This document shows, piece by piece, positions 17,272 to 25,918 of a DNA stretch of 64,000 bases. Numbering within the stretch: the first letter of the stretch is position 1; the number at the start of each line of letters is the position of its first letter. Both the position numbers and the translations under genes were made by a program. The DNA lies in the NCBI GenBank assembly GCA_002335055.1, contig DDCH01000010.1:47848-111847 (forward strand), given 5' to 3'. This DNA comes from Sulfurimonas sp. UBA2011 (lineage in GTDB: Bacteria > Campylobacterota > Campylobacteria > Campylobacterales > Sulfurimonadaceae). The notes under the pieces were generated by a model, which worked only from the letters and a program-made list of their open reading frames with translations, was not told where the DNA came from and searched no databases.

Positions 17272-18263
17272 TTAAGTTTTGTAACCTTGAAGTAGGTCGT
17301 TTAGATTATTTGTCATTTGCATTAAGTTTGATGAAGCATCAGAGATTTTTTCAATGCTTGAAACTTTATTTATCATAGCGGCATTTAATGCAAGTAAGTT
17401 AGGTTGATCAGCAATATCTGCAATCACTTCAAGTACATTTTTAACAGCAGCAGTCTCAGAACTTAAGTCAACAAGTTTTTGAGCGAGTTCAAGTTTATCA
17501 TGACTTCTCTCTTCTATATAATTAGTAAGACTAATAATTTGCTCATTGTAATGCGAACTTTTTCTATAAACTCATTTATATTTTGAGCTACTATAGAAAT
17601 CTCATCACCTTTTTTACTTAAATTAGTTTAGTGAAATCACCTTCACCAAAGTAAATTTGCATACCTATAAATGCCACTTCTTTGTTATATGCAGGTTCAT
17701 AAATAGAGAAGTCTTCAAATATTGCCTCTCCTCTTGATGCTTGTTGTATCTTTTAAAATAGCACTCATAATACTCAGTCTTATGTGATCTATTCATTTTA
17801 TAGAGTTCTTTTTTATTGTAAGGGTTTGGATTTTTAATAACATAAAGATACTGAAGTAGTAAAGCTTTTTCACTTTGGGGTAAATATTTATCAAGTTAGC
17901 GTTGAATAGGTGCACCTATTAAGTAATAATTATTATTGGCTAAATATGAATCTTTATAGTACTGCATCAAAGAATCTTTTATCTCGTCTCTATCTATCTC
18001 AAGTTCTTCAAGATTTTCTAAAGCTTCATCAAAGTCCCATAAAAGTTGTACAGTATTACTATTATTTGCATGAGAATTTAAAATATACTTCATCTCTTCA
18101 AAATAGTCTTCAATATACTGAATCTTACTCATCTTCTCCATTCTAGTGTTGAGTATTTCATTATTTGCACTTTGACTGACAGCGTAAGTAACACCAAAAC
18201 CGAGTATCATACAGGCTGTGATAAAGAAAGTCACTATTCTAAAGTTGATGCTTTTCTATTCAT
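17272..18263 (-). pseudogene. methyl-accepting chemotaxis protein remnant
   Basis: This was a chemoreceptor gene. The ATG at 18263 begins MNRKASTL and then a frame shift leads into the transmembrane helix (TFFITACMILGFGVTYAV) and a sensor domain (IEDYFEEMKYILNSHANN, ending GAPIQR, stop). The sensor continues past the stop as LDKYLPQSEKALLLQYLYVIKNPNPYNKKELY and, in another frame, as FIYEPAYNKEVAFIG-like text. The signalling tip has lost its core: LLALNAA is followed directly by MINKVSSIEKISD and the end QMTNNLNDLLQGYKT. Several frame shifts, stops and an internal deletion make it dead. It starts two bases after the gltA stop. Confidence 0.85.
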
Positions 18264-18264
18264 T

Positions 18265-19545
18265 TTATTTACCTAAATATAGCTGACGTGGACGGGCAAT
18301 TTTCATGCCTTTTCCTTTTTTAAACTCTATCCATTGGGTAATCCATCCTACAGTCCGACCGATTACAAAAATAGGGGTAAACATTGAAGTTGGAATTTGA
18401 AGTGCAGTTAAGATAACCCCTGAGTAAAAATCTATGTTTGGATAAAGTTTTCTACTTACAAAATACTCGTCATTGAGTGCTATTTCTTCAATCTTACTCG
18501 CAATTTTCATAAGGCGTGAGTCAAGGTTTAATTCATCTTGAAGTTGTATCTGTAGTTCTTTTAAAACCTTAGCTCTAGGGTCAAAGTTTTTATATACACG
18601 GTGTCCAAATCCCATCAGTCTAAATTCATCATCAGGGTCTTTTGCACGTGCGATAAAGGCATCAACATTCTCAACACTTCCAATCATCTCAAGTTGTTTA
18701 ATAACTGATTCATTTGCACCACCATGAGCTCTACCCCAAAGAGCAGAGACTCCAGCACTTATAGCAACATATGGGTGTGCCCCTGTCGAAGCTACATTTC
18801 TTACACTTGTAGTTGAAGCATTTTGTTCATGGTCTGCATGCAAAGTAAAGATAGTATCAAGTGCTTTTACTTCTATCTCTTTTATAACCCTCTCTCCATT
18901 AACATCTATATGCATTTTACCACCTGGGTAGGCTCTCATCATATAAAGAAAGTTTTCTGTATAACTTTTAGAGATGTCTGGTTGAATAAATGCAGCACCA
19001 ATAGAGTGTCTATATGCAAATGCAGCGATAGTTGGCATCTTCGCGATTATTCTTCTTGCCATAGTTTGGTACTCACTCTCTTTAGACATATCTAAATGAT
19101 TAAAGTGAAATGTAGAGAGTGCAGCAGTGGCTGCTGAAAGCGTTGCCATCGGATGTGATCCAGTAGGAAATGCAGAAAATAGTTTTATGAGTCCCTCGTG
19201 TAAAAATGAACGATGACGAAGTTCGAGGTCAAACTCTTTTGTCTGAAGCTCTGTAGGTATAGAGTCATTGAGTAAAAGGTAACATACTTCTAAGTAACTT
19301 TTTTTCTGTGCAAGCTCTTCTATCTCTATGCCACGGTAACGAAGTTCTCCCTTTGCACCATCTATAAAAGTAATAGTTGAATTACAACTCGCCGTTGAAG
19401 TATAACCATTATCATATGTAAAGAGACCGGTATTAGCATAAAAACTAGATATGTTTACAACACTAGGCCCTCTCGTACCATCTAAAATATCAAAGTCATA
19501 AGTTTTTCCTGTTCTATTATCTGTTACAGTTACTGTATTATTCAT
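18265..19545 (-). CDS. gltA: citrate synthase
   Basis: Citrate synthase joins acetyl-CoA and oxaloacetate. The 426-residue protein is of the hexameric Gram-negative type, with an N-terminal beta-rich region (STITFIDGAKGELRYRGI). The catalytic residues are the His of LHADHEQNASTTS, the His of GFGHRVYKNFDPRA and the Asp of YPNIDFYSGVI. It stands alone with its own upstream gap. Autotrophic Campylobacterota usually run the reverse TCA cycle with ATP-citrate lyase, so this enzyme would serve oxidative or biosynthetic flux; the cycle direction cannot be told here. Confidence 0.96.
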   Translation of the reverse strand: MNNTVTVTDNRTGKTYDFDILDGTRGPSVVNISSFYANTGLFTYDNGYTSTASCNSTITFIDGAKGELRYRGIEIEELAQKKSYLEVCYLLLNDSIPTELQTKEFDLELRHRSFLHEGLIKLFSAFPTGSHPMATLSAATAALSTFHFNHLDMSKESEYQTMARRIIAKMPTIAAFAYRHSIGAAFIQPDISKSYTENFLYMMRAYPGGKMHIDVNGERVIKEIEVKALDTIFTLHADHEQNASTTSVRNVASTGAHPYVAISAGVSALWGRAHGGANESVIKQLEMIGSVENVDAFIARAKDPDDEFRLMGFGHRVYKNFDPRAKVLKELQIQLQDELNLDSRLMKIASKIEEIALNDEYFVSRKLYPNIDFYSGVILTALQIPTSMFTPIFVIGRTVGWITQWIEFKKGKGMKIARPRQLYLGK

Positions 19546-19632
19546 GTATATCCTTTAGGAGAAGGTTTTAGTATATTTAATTGTAACTAAAATAGTGTAA
19601 AACACAAAACATAAATAAGGAAAACTGATAGT

Positions 19633-20031
19633 ATACAAATACGAGAGATGAATTTAAAAGAGTTAGATGGCATTTATGAGGTTTTATCTTAGTTAAGAGT
19701 AGGTTTCAGTTTTAAAGAGTTTGATGATTTAGTCTATGATATGCGAGATATGGGTTATAAAATGATAGGACTTTTTGAGAGAGGTAAACTTATTACCTAT
19801 GCAGGAGTTGCAGTGTAAACAAATTGTTACCATAAACACCATTTATATGTGTACGATTTAGTGACAGACTCTTCTTTTCGCTCTCAAAGTTTTGGTAAAG
19901 AGATGATGGAATATTTGCATGTCTATTCAAAAACTGCAATGTGTGAAAACATAGTACTCTCTTCTGAATTCCAAAGAGAGAAGGCTCATGTCTTTTATGA
20001 AAAAAGTGGCTTCATCAAAAAAAGTTTATAG
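19633..20031 (+). pseudogene. GNAT acetyltransferase with two nonsense codons
   Basis: One unbroken frame of 133 codons reads as a GNAT N-acetyltransferase: IREMNLKELDGIYEVLS, then LVYDMRDMGYKMIGLFERGKL, the acetyl-CoA segment LVTDSSFRSQSFGKEMMEYL, and HVFYEKSGFIKKSL. There are no indels. It is broken by TAG at 19690 and TAA at 19816, both where Gln (CAG, CAA) would fit. The expected start is ATA at 19633, one change from ATG, with AAGGA upstream. All three lesions can be single transitions, so the decay looks recent. Confidence 0.8.
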
Positions 20032-20065
20032 AGTGCTTTCATCTCAAAAACTTAAGTTTTTAAAA

Positions 20066-20503
20066 TTAATTAGCACAACACTTTTTATACTTTTTTCCAC
20101 TTCCACAAGGACAGCTTTCATTTCTCTCTATCTTAGACTTGTATAGCTCTCCATCTTTATACTTCCAAACACCATCTTCGAGTACAAAGTTGCTTTTTTC
20201 ATGAAGTACTTGTATCTGTTCTTTATCTCTATAATATGCTTTAAACTCTACAGTGTTTCGATCAACTTTTAATACATCAAGTTTTAACCAGTCAACTTGA
20301 GAAGAAAAATCTTCTATCAGTTCTATATCTTCTTCGTATTGATTCTCTTTTACACAACTCAGTAGTAAATATCGTGCATCTGCATTAACATAAGCAGAAT
20401 ATCTACTTCGCATTAACTCTTCGGGGGAAGACACAACTCTTAACGCTTTTATAATTGCACCACAACATTTATCATACTCTTTATCTAAACCGCATATACA
20501 CAT
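20066..20503 (-). CDS. YchJ-like SEC-C motif protein
   Basis: A 145-residue YchJ/UPF0225-type protein. A metal-binding Cys cluster starts the protein (MCICGLDKEYDKCCG) and a full SEC-C zinc motif ends it (CPCGSGKKYKKCC). Between them is the NTF2-like YchJ domain (SPEELMRSRYSAYVNADARYLL and the VEFKAYYRD segment). The exact role is unknown; SEC-C motifs bind zinc and often contact nucleic acid or other proteins. It is a single gene pointing toward the GNAT remnant. Confidence 0.88.
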   Translation of the reverse strand: MCICGLDKEYDKCCGAIIKALRVVSSPEELMRSRYSAYVNADARYLLLSCVKENQYEEDIELIEDFSSQVDWLKLDVLKVDRNTVEFKAYYRDKEQIQVLHEKSNFVLEDGVWKYKDGELYKSKIERNESCPCGSGKKYKKCCAN

Positions 20504-20811
20504 AATTATCCATTTTTAAGGAGAATTATACTCCTTTAAAATTAAGATAGAAGGTGCGAAAAGTGAAAAATTCAAGATAGTTAGTAACTGTTTATATTTT
20601 AGAAATATATTAAGAAATGTTAGTATATTAAGTTTAGGATTATTTTTCTTATAACTAATTAGATAATTATCTTGTATTTTTAACTTCAAATTTTTAGTAA
20701 ATCCATTAGGTATTGTTAGCAATTTTTTCATTGGAGAAAAGACACCACCATCTATTGCATTTCTAGTGTTATGAATTTTATAATTTTTGTAAATAAAAAA
20801 GGAAATAAATA
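20504..20811. other. AT-rich gap with no supportable gene
   Basis: I see no gene that can be defended here. A 71-codon minus-strand frame (20516-20731) exists, but its product is Leu/Lys/Asn/Ile-rich, has no clear ribosome site and matches no family I know. The right end carries the ribosome site of the SiaC-like fragment that starts at 20812. Confidence 0.4.
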
Positions 20812-20928
20812 ATGGAAAAATTAAACTTAGAAGCTACAAAATATAGACCAGAGATAAAGCTTTATAGAATAACTATTTATTGTATTAGAAGATATAATTT
20901 GGGTGTTTGTATAAGTATAAAGAGTTAA
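20812..20928 (+). pseudogene. SiaC/DUF1987-like N-terminal fragment
   Basis: The 38-codon frame begins MEKLNLEATKYRPEI, the usual start of the SiaC (DUF1987) family. Those proteins are small phospho-switch partners of SpoIIE/SiaA phosphatases and SiaB kinases in biofilm or cyclase control. After about 17 residues the likeness ends and a stop follows; the family is about 125 residues long. It has a good AAGGAAATAA ribosome site. It is most likely a truncated regulatory gene. The match is short, so confidence is moderate. Confidence 0.5.
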
Positions 20929-20946
20929 ACCCCATAAGAGGGGCTT
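20927..20946 (-). terminator. terminator of the cold-shock gene
   Basis: On the minus strand AAGCCCC and GGGGTTT pair around a six-base loop, with T-rich sequence after the stem. It lies 14 bases past the stop of the cold-shock gene and overlaps the end of the SiaC-like fragment. Confidence 0.6.
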
Positions 20947-20959
20947 AAAGGGGTAGAGA

Positions 20960-21178
20960 TTAAAGTGGTGTTACGTTCTCAGCTTGAGGACCTTTTTGAC
21001 CTTCACCAACTTCGTAAGTTACTCTTTGACCTTCTGCAAGTGAAACACGTCCACCTGTAGTATTGTTAACTTGACGGAAATGTACGAATACATCTTGTCC
21101 ACCATTGTCTTGTTGTATGAAACCATAACCTTTTTCGTCGTTAAACCATTTAACTGAACCGTCTTGTAATTCTGCCAT
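20960..21178 (-). CDS. cold-shock domain protein
   Basis: A 72-residue CspA-type single-stranded nucleic acid binding protein. RNP1 is KGYGFIQQD and RNP2 is DVFVHFRQV, both in standard order after [10 protein letters not shown] chose the ATG at 21178, preceded by AAGG, which gives the normal length. An upstream ATG at 21205 would add nine residues not usual in the family. Such proteins act as RNA chaperones and may respond to cold or to growth state. Confidence 0.93.
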   Translation of the reverse strand: MAELQDGSVKWFNDEKGYGFIQQDNGGQDVFVHFRQVNNTTGGRVSLAEGQRVTYEVGEGQKGPQAENVTPL

Positions 21179-21421
21179 TGCATTGCCTTGTATATAAAAA
21201 TTCACAATGAAAATTAATTCATTTGTGGAGTCAAAAATTGGAGAGTCTTTAGGGGTCTAAATGCAGCTAAAACAAAATTACACACTAAAGATGAACTCGA
21301 GCCTCATCTTTCATCGACAACATTATAACCAAATAAGTAATAAAAAAACAAGGTATTTGTGAAATTTATGCACAGACCTCTTTAAGTAAGCTATTGTTGG
21401 TAGTAACAAATGATAATTTAT

Positions 21422-21547
21422 TTAGTTTTTATAATCTATATTTGTACTAATTGAATTAGATTGTTGTTTAGTTGTTTGCCAAGGAGTGGCACTACTAAAT
21501 GCGAGTGTGGTAGCTAAGAGAGTATGTGTTAATATTTTTGCAGTCAT
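21422..21547 (-). CDS. short secreted peptide or truncated exported protein
   Basis: A 41-codon frame with an AGGAAAA ribosome site begins with a good signal peptide (MTAKILTHTLLATTLAFSSA). Only about 20 polar residues (TPWQTTKQQSNSISTNIDYKN) follow. I recognise no family. Given the decayed genes around it, this may be the truncated start of a longer exported protein. A genuine small secreted peptide cannot be ruled out. Confidence 0.35.
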   Translation of the reverse strand: MTAKILTHTLLATTLAFSSATPWQTTKQQSNSISTNIDYKN

Positions 21548-21627
21548 TAATTTTTCCTGATTAAAATATGTTTGCTTCTTTGCCATATGGGTAGTATAAT
21601 AATTAATATTAAACAAAAGAATATATT

Positions 21628-22005
21628 ATGTAAATATCTCCAAATATAGCAAGTAATACAGTTCCATTAAACTCCGATGCTGTAAAAACTAACTTTACTG
21701 AGAAGTTAAGTAAGCAAGAGGCTGGTGCTTTAGTAGCAGAAGATTGTTTCTTTGGTGTATGACATACTTCTGAGTATATCGCTAACTTTGTTGTAATCGC
21801 TGGTTCTGGTGGCGATGAAGATAGACTGCGGGCAGGTAGAAAAGGAATGCTTCAAGGTTTTAAAGATGCTGAGTTTATGTGGGGTGGTACACTTCCCGAC
21901 ATCTCACAACAAACAATGAAAGCAGCCTTAGAATTAGTAGATAAAGAGATGAATCGTTTAGGATTTTCTATACTAAATCAAGAAGTATCAAGTTTAATAG
22001 TGTAA
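21628..22005 (+). pseudogene. DUF5610-like gene with two in-frame stops
   Basis: A 126-codon frame with no indels reads ISPNIASNTVPLNSDAVKT, then ANFVVIAGSGGDEDRLRAGR, then KDAEFMWGGTLPDISQQT. The Arg-Ala-Gly-Arg-Lys-Gly and GGxLPDIS-QT parts recall DUF5610-type proteins. Codon 2 is TAA (21631), one transition from CAA, and codon 45 is TGA (21760). Either stop alone would inactivate it. The family role is unknown. A selenocysteine reading of the TGA is unlikely because codon 2 is also a stop. Confidence 0.6.
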
Positions 22006-22038
22006 AATGTTATAAATTATTCAACAGGATACACTTTA

Positions 22039-23409
22039 ATGAGCATATATAGAGAATACGACATACGTGGAATTTACGAAAAAGAATTAAATGAAGCGAG
22101 TGTTGTTCGCATCGGTTATGTATTAGCATCTAAGATAAGTGGTGAGTATGTGGCTGTTGGTTATGATGCAAGAAGTCATTCTCCTATACTTTTTGAGTAC
22201 CTTACTCGTGGTCTAAATGCAGGAGGCAAAAAAGTTCTTGCTATGGGTCTTGTTCCTACTCCTGTAAACTATTTTGTAAATTATCAAGAATGGCCTGTAA
22301 ACGGTACTTCTATCACTCCTAGTGCATCTGTGATGATTACTGGTTCACATAACCCTAGTGAATATAATGGTTTTAAAATTACAGTGGATAAAGCTCCTTT
22401 TTTTAGTGAAGATATTTATGCTCTTGGTCGTGAGTGTGAAAATATGGATATGCCAAAAGAAGTAATTCGTGATGTATCTGAGATAGATGCAGTGAGCCGT
22501 TATGTAGACTTCTTAGTATCTGAGTTTCAACATCTTAAAGCTATGGATACACGAATAGTCTATGACTGTGGAAATGGTGTTGCTGGTGTTGTAACTGAAG
22601 ATATATTTTCACATTTAGAGCTTAAAACAAAAGGGATTTATGTAGACCCTGATGGAACTTTTCCTAACCACCATCCAGACCCATCTGATGAGCATAACCT
22701 AGTAGACATTAAAAAACTTTTGGCTACTGATGGTGACATCGCTTTCGCCTATGATGGAGATGCAGACCGTATAGCTGTGCTCACTCATAAAAATAATATA
22801 AAGGGCGATATGATGGCTCTTCTATACTCTATGAAGATGGATAAACCAACAGTTATCGGTGAAGTAAAATGTTCTCAAGTTATGTATGATGAACTTAGAC
22901 GTCGTGGTTGTAATGCTATTATGTATAAAACAGGACACTCAAACCTAAAGGTAAAGATGAAAGAGACAAACGCAGACCTAGCATGTGAAGTAAGTGGCCA
23001 TGTGTTTTTTAAAAACCGTTACTTCGGTTATGATGATGCTATTTATGCAACACTTAGAATGTTAGAACTTATTTATGATGGGATAGACTTAGATGCAGAA
23101 CTTGCAAAACTTCCTCTTGTTTTTTCAACTGAAGAATTAAAAGTAAAAACAACAGAAGAAGAAAAGTTTAAAATCATTGCTAGAGTAAAAGAACTACTTA
23201 AAAGTCCTCCTGCTGATTTTCCTGCTATTAAAGACATTATTGATGTAGATGGAGTTAGGATTAACTTTAAAGATGGTTGGGGCCTCGTTCGTGCTTCGAA
23301 CACTACACCTGTTTTAGTGACTCGTTTTGAGTCTACTATAGAAGCGCAAGCAAAAGTATATGAAAAAGCTATAAATGCATTAATCCTTAAGGCTAAAGAG
23401 AGTCTATAA
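22039..23409 (+). CDS. algC: phosphomannomutase/phosphoglucomutase
   Basis: An alpha-D-phosphohexomutase of 456 residues that moves phosphate between C6 and C1 of mannose or glucose. It feeds nucleotide sugars for lipopolysaccharide and polysaccharide. The catalytic phosphoserine loop is TGSHNPSEYNGFK, the metal loop is DGDADR, the sugar-binding loop is CEVSGHVFFK, and the C-terminal phosphate loop is RASNTTPVLVTRFE. The order and length fit the AlgC/ManB group. The symbol is given by family; manB would be equally apt. It follows the DUF5610-like remnant by 33 bases. Confidence 0.92.
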   Translation: MSIYREYDIRGIYEKELNEASVVRIGYVLASKISGEYVAVGYDARSHSPILFEYLTRGLNAGGKKVLAMGLVPTPVNYFVNYQEWPVNGTSITPSASVMITGSHNPSEYNGFKITVDKAPFFSEDIYALGRECENMDMPKEVIRDVSEIDAVSRYVDFLVSEFQHLKAMDTRIVYDCGNGVAGVVTEDIFSHLELKTKGIYVDPDGTFPNHHPDPSDEHNLVDIKKLLATDGDIAFAYDGDADRIAVLTHKNNIKGDMMALLYSMKMDKPTVIGEVKCSQVMYDELRRRGCNAIMYKTGHSNLKVKMKETNADLACEVSGHVFFKNRYFGYDDAIYATLRMLELIYDGIDLDAELAKLPLVFSTEELKVKTTEEEKFKIIARVKELLKSPPADFPAIKDIIDVDGVRINFKDGWGLVRASNTTPVLVTRFESTIEAQAKVYEKAINALILKAKESL

Positions 23410-23498
23410 AGCAAGGGAATAATTAAAAGAGGACCAAAGGAAATGAGTCTTACAAATATTTTTGAGGGGCATAGATTTATAATTAAATATTTATAAGG

Positions 23499-23504
23499 TA
23501 TAAT
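23499..23504 (+). promoter_or_regulatory. -10 element before pyrC
   Basis: A consensus TATAAT lies 40 bases before the pyrC ATG, after an AT-rich stretch and with no clear -35. A second TATAAT lies about ten bases downstream, so the exact start is uncertain. Confidence 0.45.
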
Positions 23505-23544
23505 TTTATATATAATAATTATTTGAAACTTACCAAGGAATATA

Positions 23545-24552
23545 ATGAAATCTCATACACTTTTAATGCCACTGGATATGCACCTTCATCTTCGTGATGC
23601 TGTTATGCTAGAAAATGTTGCACCACTTTCAGCTTACTCATTTAGTGGAGCTATCGTTATGCCAAACCTTGTGCCTCCTGTTGAGAATAAAGCTGATGTT
23701 ATCGCTTATAAAGAACGCATAATGGCAGCTGTTCCAAACGACTCGTTTGAACCATATATGACACTTTTTTATAAAAACTATGACAAGGCTTTTTTGGAGT
23801 CAGTTGCTGAAGTTATAACGGCTATAAAACTCTATCCTGCAGGTATTACAACAAACTCAGAAGGTGGTGTTTCATCATTTGATATAGAAGAGATGCGTCC
23901 AACACTTCAAGCTATGAGTGATATGGAAATTCCTTTATGTGTTCATGGTGAAACTGCTGGTTTTGTGATGGATAGAGAGGCTGAATTTATGTCTATATAT
24001 GAACTACTAGCATCTAATTTTCCAAAACTTAAAATCATTATGGAGCACATTACAACTAAAGAAGCGGTAGCCATGCTTGATAAATATGAAAATCTTTATG
24101 CAACAATCACCGTTCACCACCTTCTTTTAACACTCGATGATGTTGTTGGTGGTATGATGAAACCACACCTTTTTTGTAAACCTATAGCAAAACGGCCAGA
24201 AGATTTAGATGCACTGCTTTCAGTTGCACTTGCAGCACATCCTAAAGTTATGTTTGGTTCAGACTCAGCACCACATCCTCAACATAAAAAAGAGTCATGT
24301 GGTTGTGCGGCAGGGATTTTTACTGCTCCTGTTGCCTTACAACTTCTTTGTGAAATCTTTGATCAGTTTCATAAACTTGATAACTTACAGGCTTTTGTAA
24401 GTGATAATGCCCAGAGTATTTATGGAATTTGTCCTGAGTTTAAAGAAGTGACACTTGAGCAACGTCCTTTTACTGTTCCATCGGACTATAATGGTGTAGT
24501 ACCAATGTATGCAGGTGAAACTCTTTCATGGGCTATAGAGAGTGTCGATTAG
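23545..24552 (+). CDS. pyrC: dihydroorotase
   Basis: Dihydroorotase closes carbamoyl aspartate to dihydroorotate in pyrimidine synthesis. The 335-residue product is the class II (E. coli PyrC) type. DMHLHLRDA gives the two metal His, KLYPAG the carboxylated Lys, HGET and EHITT further His ligands, and [14 protein letters not shown] the catalytic Asp. An AAGGAATATA ribosome site precedes the ATG. The end overlaps the GTG of a decayed response regulator by 11 bases, so an operon with a two-component pair once existed. Confidence 0.95.
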   Translation: MKSHTLLMPLDMHLHLRDAVMLENVAPLSAYSFSGAIVMPNLVPPVENKADVIAYKERIMAAVPNDSFEPYMTLFYKNYDKAFLESVAEVITAIKLYPAGITTNSEGGVSSFDIEEMRPTLQAMSDMEIPLCVHGETAGFVMDREAEFMSIYELLASNFPKLKIIMEHITTKEAVAMLDKYENLYATITVHHLLLTLDDVVGGMMKPHLFCKPIAKRPEDLDALLSVALAAHPKVMFGSDSAPHPQHKKESCGCAAGIFTAPVALQLLCEIFDQFHKLDNLQAFVSDNAQSIYGICPEFKEVTLEQRPFTVPSDYNGVVPMYAGETLSWAIESVD

Positions 24553-25197
24553 AATTCTTTTACTCGAAGATGATGCTCTTTTTGGTGAATCTTTAGTGGA
24601 TTTACTTGATGAAGAGGGTTACTAAGTCAAACATTGTGTCAATGCTCAAGATGCACTTGATAGTATTTATGAGATGAAGTCTGACCTTTACTTTTAGATA
24701 TAAATGTTCCTCTTATTGATGGTATTTCACTGCTTGGTGAGCTTGGTGAAGCGAACGATACTACTCCTGTAATTTTCCTCACTTCGCATAAGGATAAAGA
24801 GACTCTTGCAAAAGGTTTTGTAAGTGGGGGCAGATGATTACCTTACTAAACCATTTGATAACGATGAACTTCTTCTTCGTTTAGGGGCACTTCTAAAACG
24901 CTCTAAAAAAATGAACCTGTAAATCTTGGTGAACTTAGCCACGATACAATACATAAGAATATTGCATATAAGGGACAATCCTTAGAACTCTCAAAAAAAG
25001 AGTATCTACTTTTAGTCCTTTTAATGAAGTATGCAAACAGTGCAGTTACAAAAGAACTTATATATGAAGAATTATGGAACTTTAATGAGAGTGGAAGTGA
25101 TGGGGCTATTCGTGTCTATATAAATAGACTCAAGCAACTCTTACCTGAACTCAGCATTGAAAACATTCGTGGGGTAGGGTATAAACTTATTTGCTAG
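24542..25197 (+). pseudogene. OmpR-type response regulator remnant
   Basis: The sequence reads as a response regulator from the GTG at 24542: [25 protein letters not shown], then TAA (24623) where Gln (CAA) would fit, then VKHCVNAQDALDSI. A one-base loss breaks the phosphorylation segment LDINVPLIDG. An extra G in a run breaks SGADDYLTKPFDNDEL, and a lost A breaks KRSKKNEPVN. The winged-helix end is well kept (LSKKEYLLLVLLMKYAN, ENIRGVGYKLIC). At least four lesions make it dead. Confidence 0.85.
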
Positions 25198-25903
25198 CCT
25201 GCGTTTAAATATATTTATATACTACTTTGTTACGGTAAGCCTTTTTATATCTTTTGCATATTATTTTTTTGGTGTTTTACAACTTGCAAAACCTCTCTAA
25301 AGAGACACTTCATGAACTCAACCTTCCTATAAGTACGATAAAAACAAATACACAAATGTTAAATAAAGCACTCACAGATGAAAAAAGCCAAAAACGCTTA
25401 GCACGAATAAATACTGCTTGTGAAATGCTTCAAGAGAGATACAACGAACTCGACTATCTTATCAAAATGCAGAGTGACGAGGATATCAGTGAAGTCTTTG
25501 ATTTAGATGAGCTAATTAAACAAAGAGTTCTATTTTTAAATAAAGTCTATCCTCATGTAAACTTCAATATTACCCTGAGTCCCTTATAAATATTAAACGA
25601 TAAAAAGGGTCTGGCTAAAGTTATTGACAATATTGTTGATAATGGGGTAAAATACTCGCCTGATTCAAAAACAATGGATATTAATATAAATGAAAGAACT
25701 TTAACTATCCGCGACTATGGGATAGGAATGGATGAAGTAGAACTTTTACAAATTTTTGATAAGTATTACCAATCAAATAAAAATATGCAAGGTTTTGGAA
25801 TAGGTCTCAGTATGGTAAAAAGATTTTGCGATAAAAATGAAATAGCACTAAGTTTTCAGTCGAAACCTCAAATAGGTACGACAGTAGAATTAAAATTTAA
25901 ATA
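25191..25903 (+). pseudogene. sensor histidine kinase remnant
   Basis: The partner of the decayed regulator. An N-terminal membrane helix (LNIFIYYFVTVSLFISFAYYFF) is followed by a frame shift. The H-box then reads LHELNLPISTIKTNTQML, where His-Glu and Pro are kept. A TAA after NITLSPL (25587-25589) breaks the frame before ILNDKKGLAKVIDNIVDNGVKYS (N-box). DYGIGMD (G1) and GFGIGLSMVKRF (G2) end the domain. The periplasmic sensor region is missing or very short. It cannot make a full kinase. Confidence 0.85.
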
Positions 25904-25918
25904 AATAGAGGATAATGA

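Noticed and set aside
20516..20731. 71-codon minus-strand frame
   Set aside because: Low-complexity AT-rich composition, no clear ribosome site and no family likeness.
21760..21762. TGA at codon 45 as a selenocysteine codon
   Set aside because: SelD is present in the genome, but codon 2 of the same frame is TAA and neighbouring remnants carry TAA and TAG stops, so ordinary pseudogene decay explains it better.
23443..23496. 17-residue frame after the phosphohexomutase
   Set aside because: It has AAAGG before the ATG but is too short to judge and overlaps the pyrC promoter region; it may be a scar.
24542..25197. Sequencing errors as the sole cause of the broken response regulator
   Set aside because: Two lesions lie in base runs and could be errors, but a substitution stop and a further one-base loss also occur, and other nearby remnants have large deletions.
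6396..25903. Stop-codon recoding instead of pseudogenes
   Set aside because: The broken frames contain TAA, TAG and TGA as well as frame shifts and deletions, while intact housekeeping genes use these codons only as ends.
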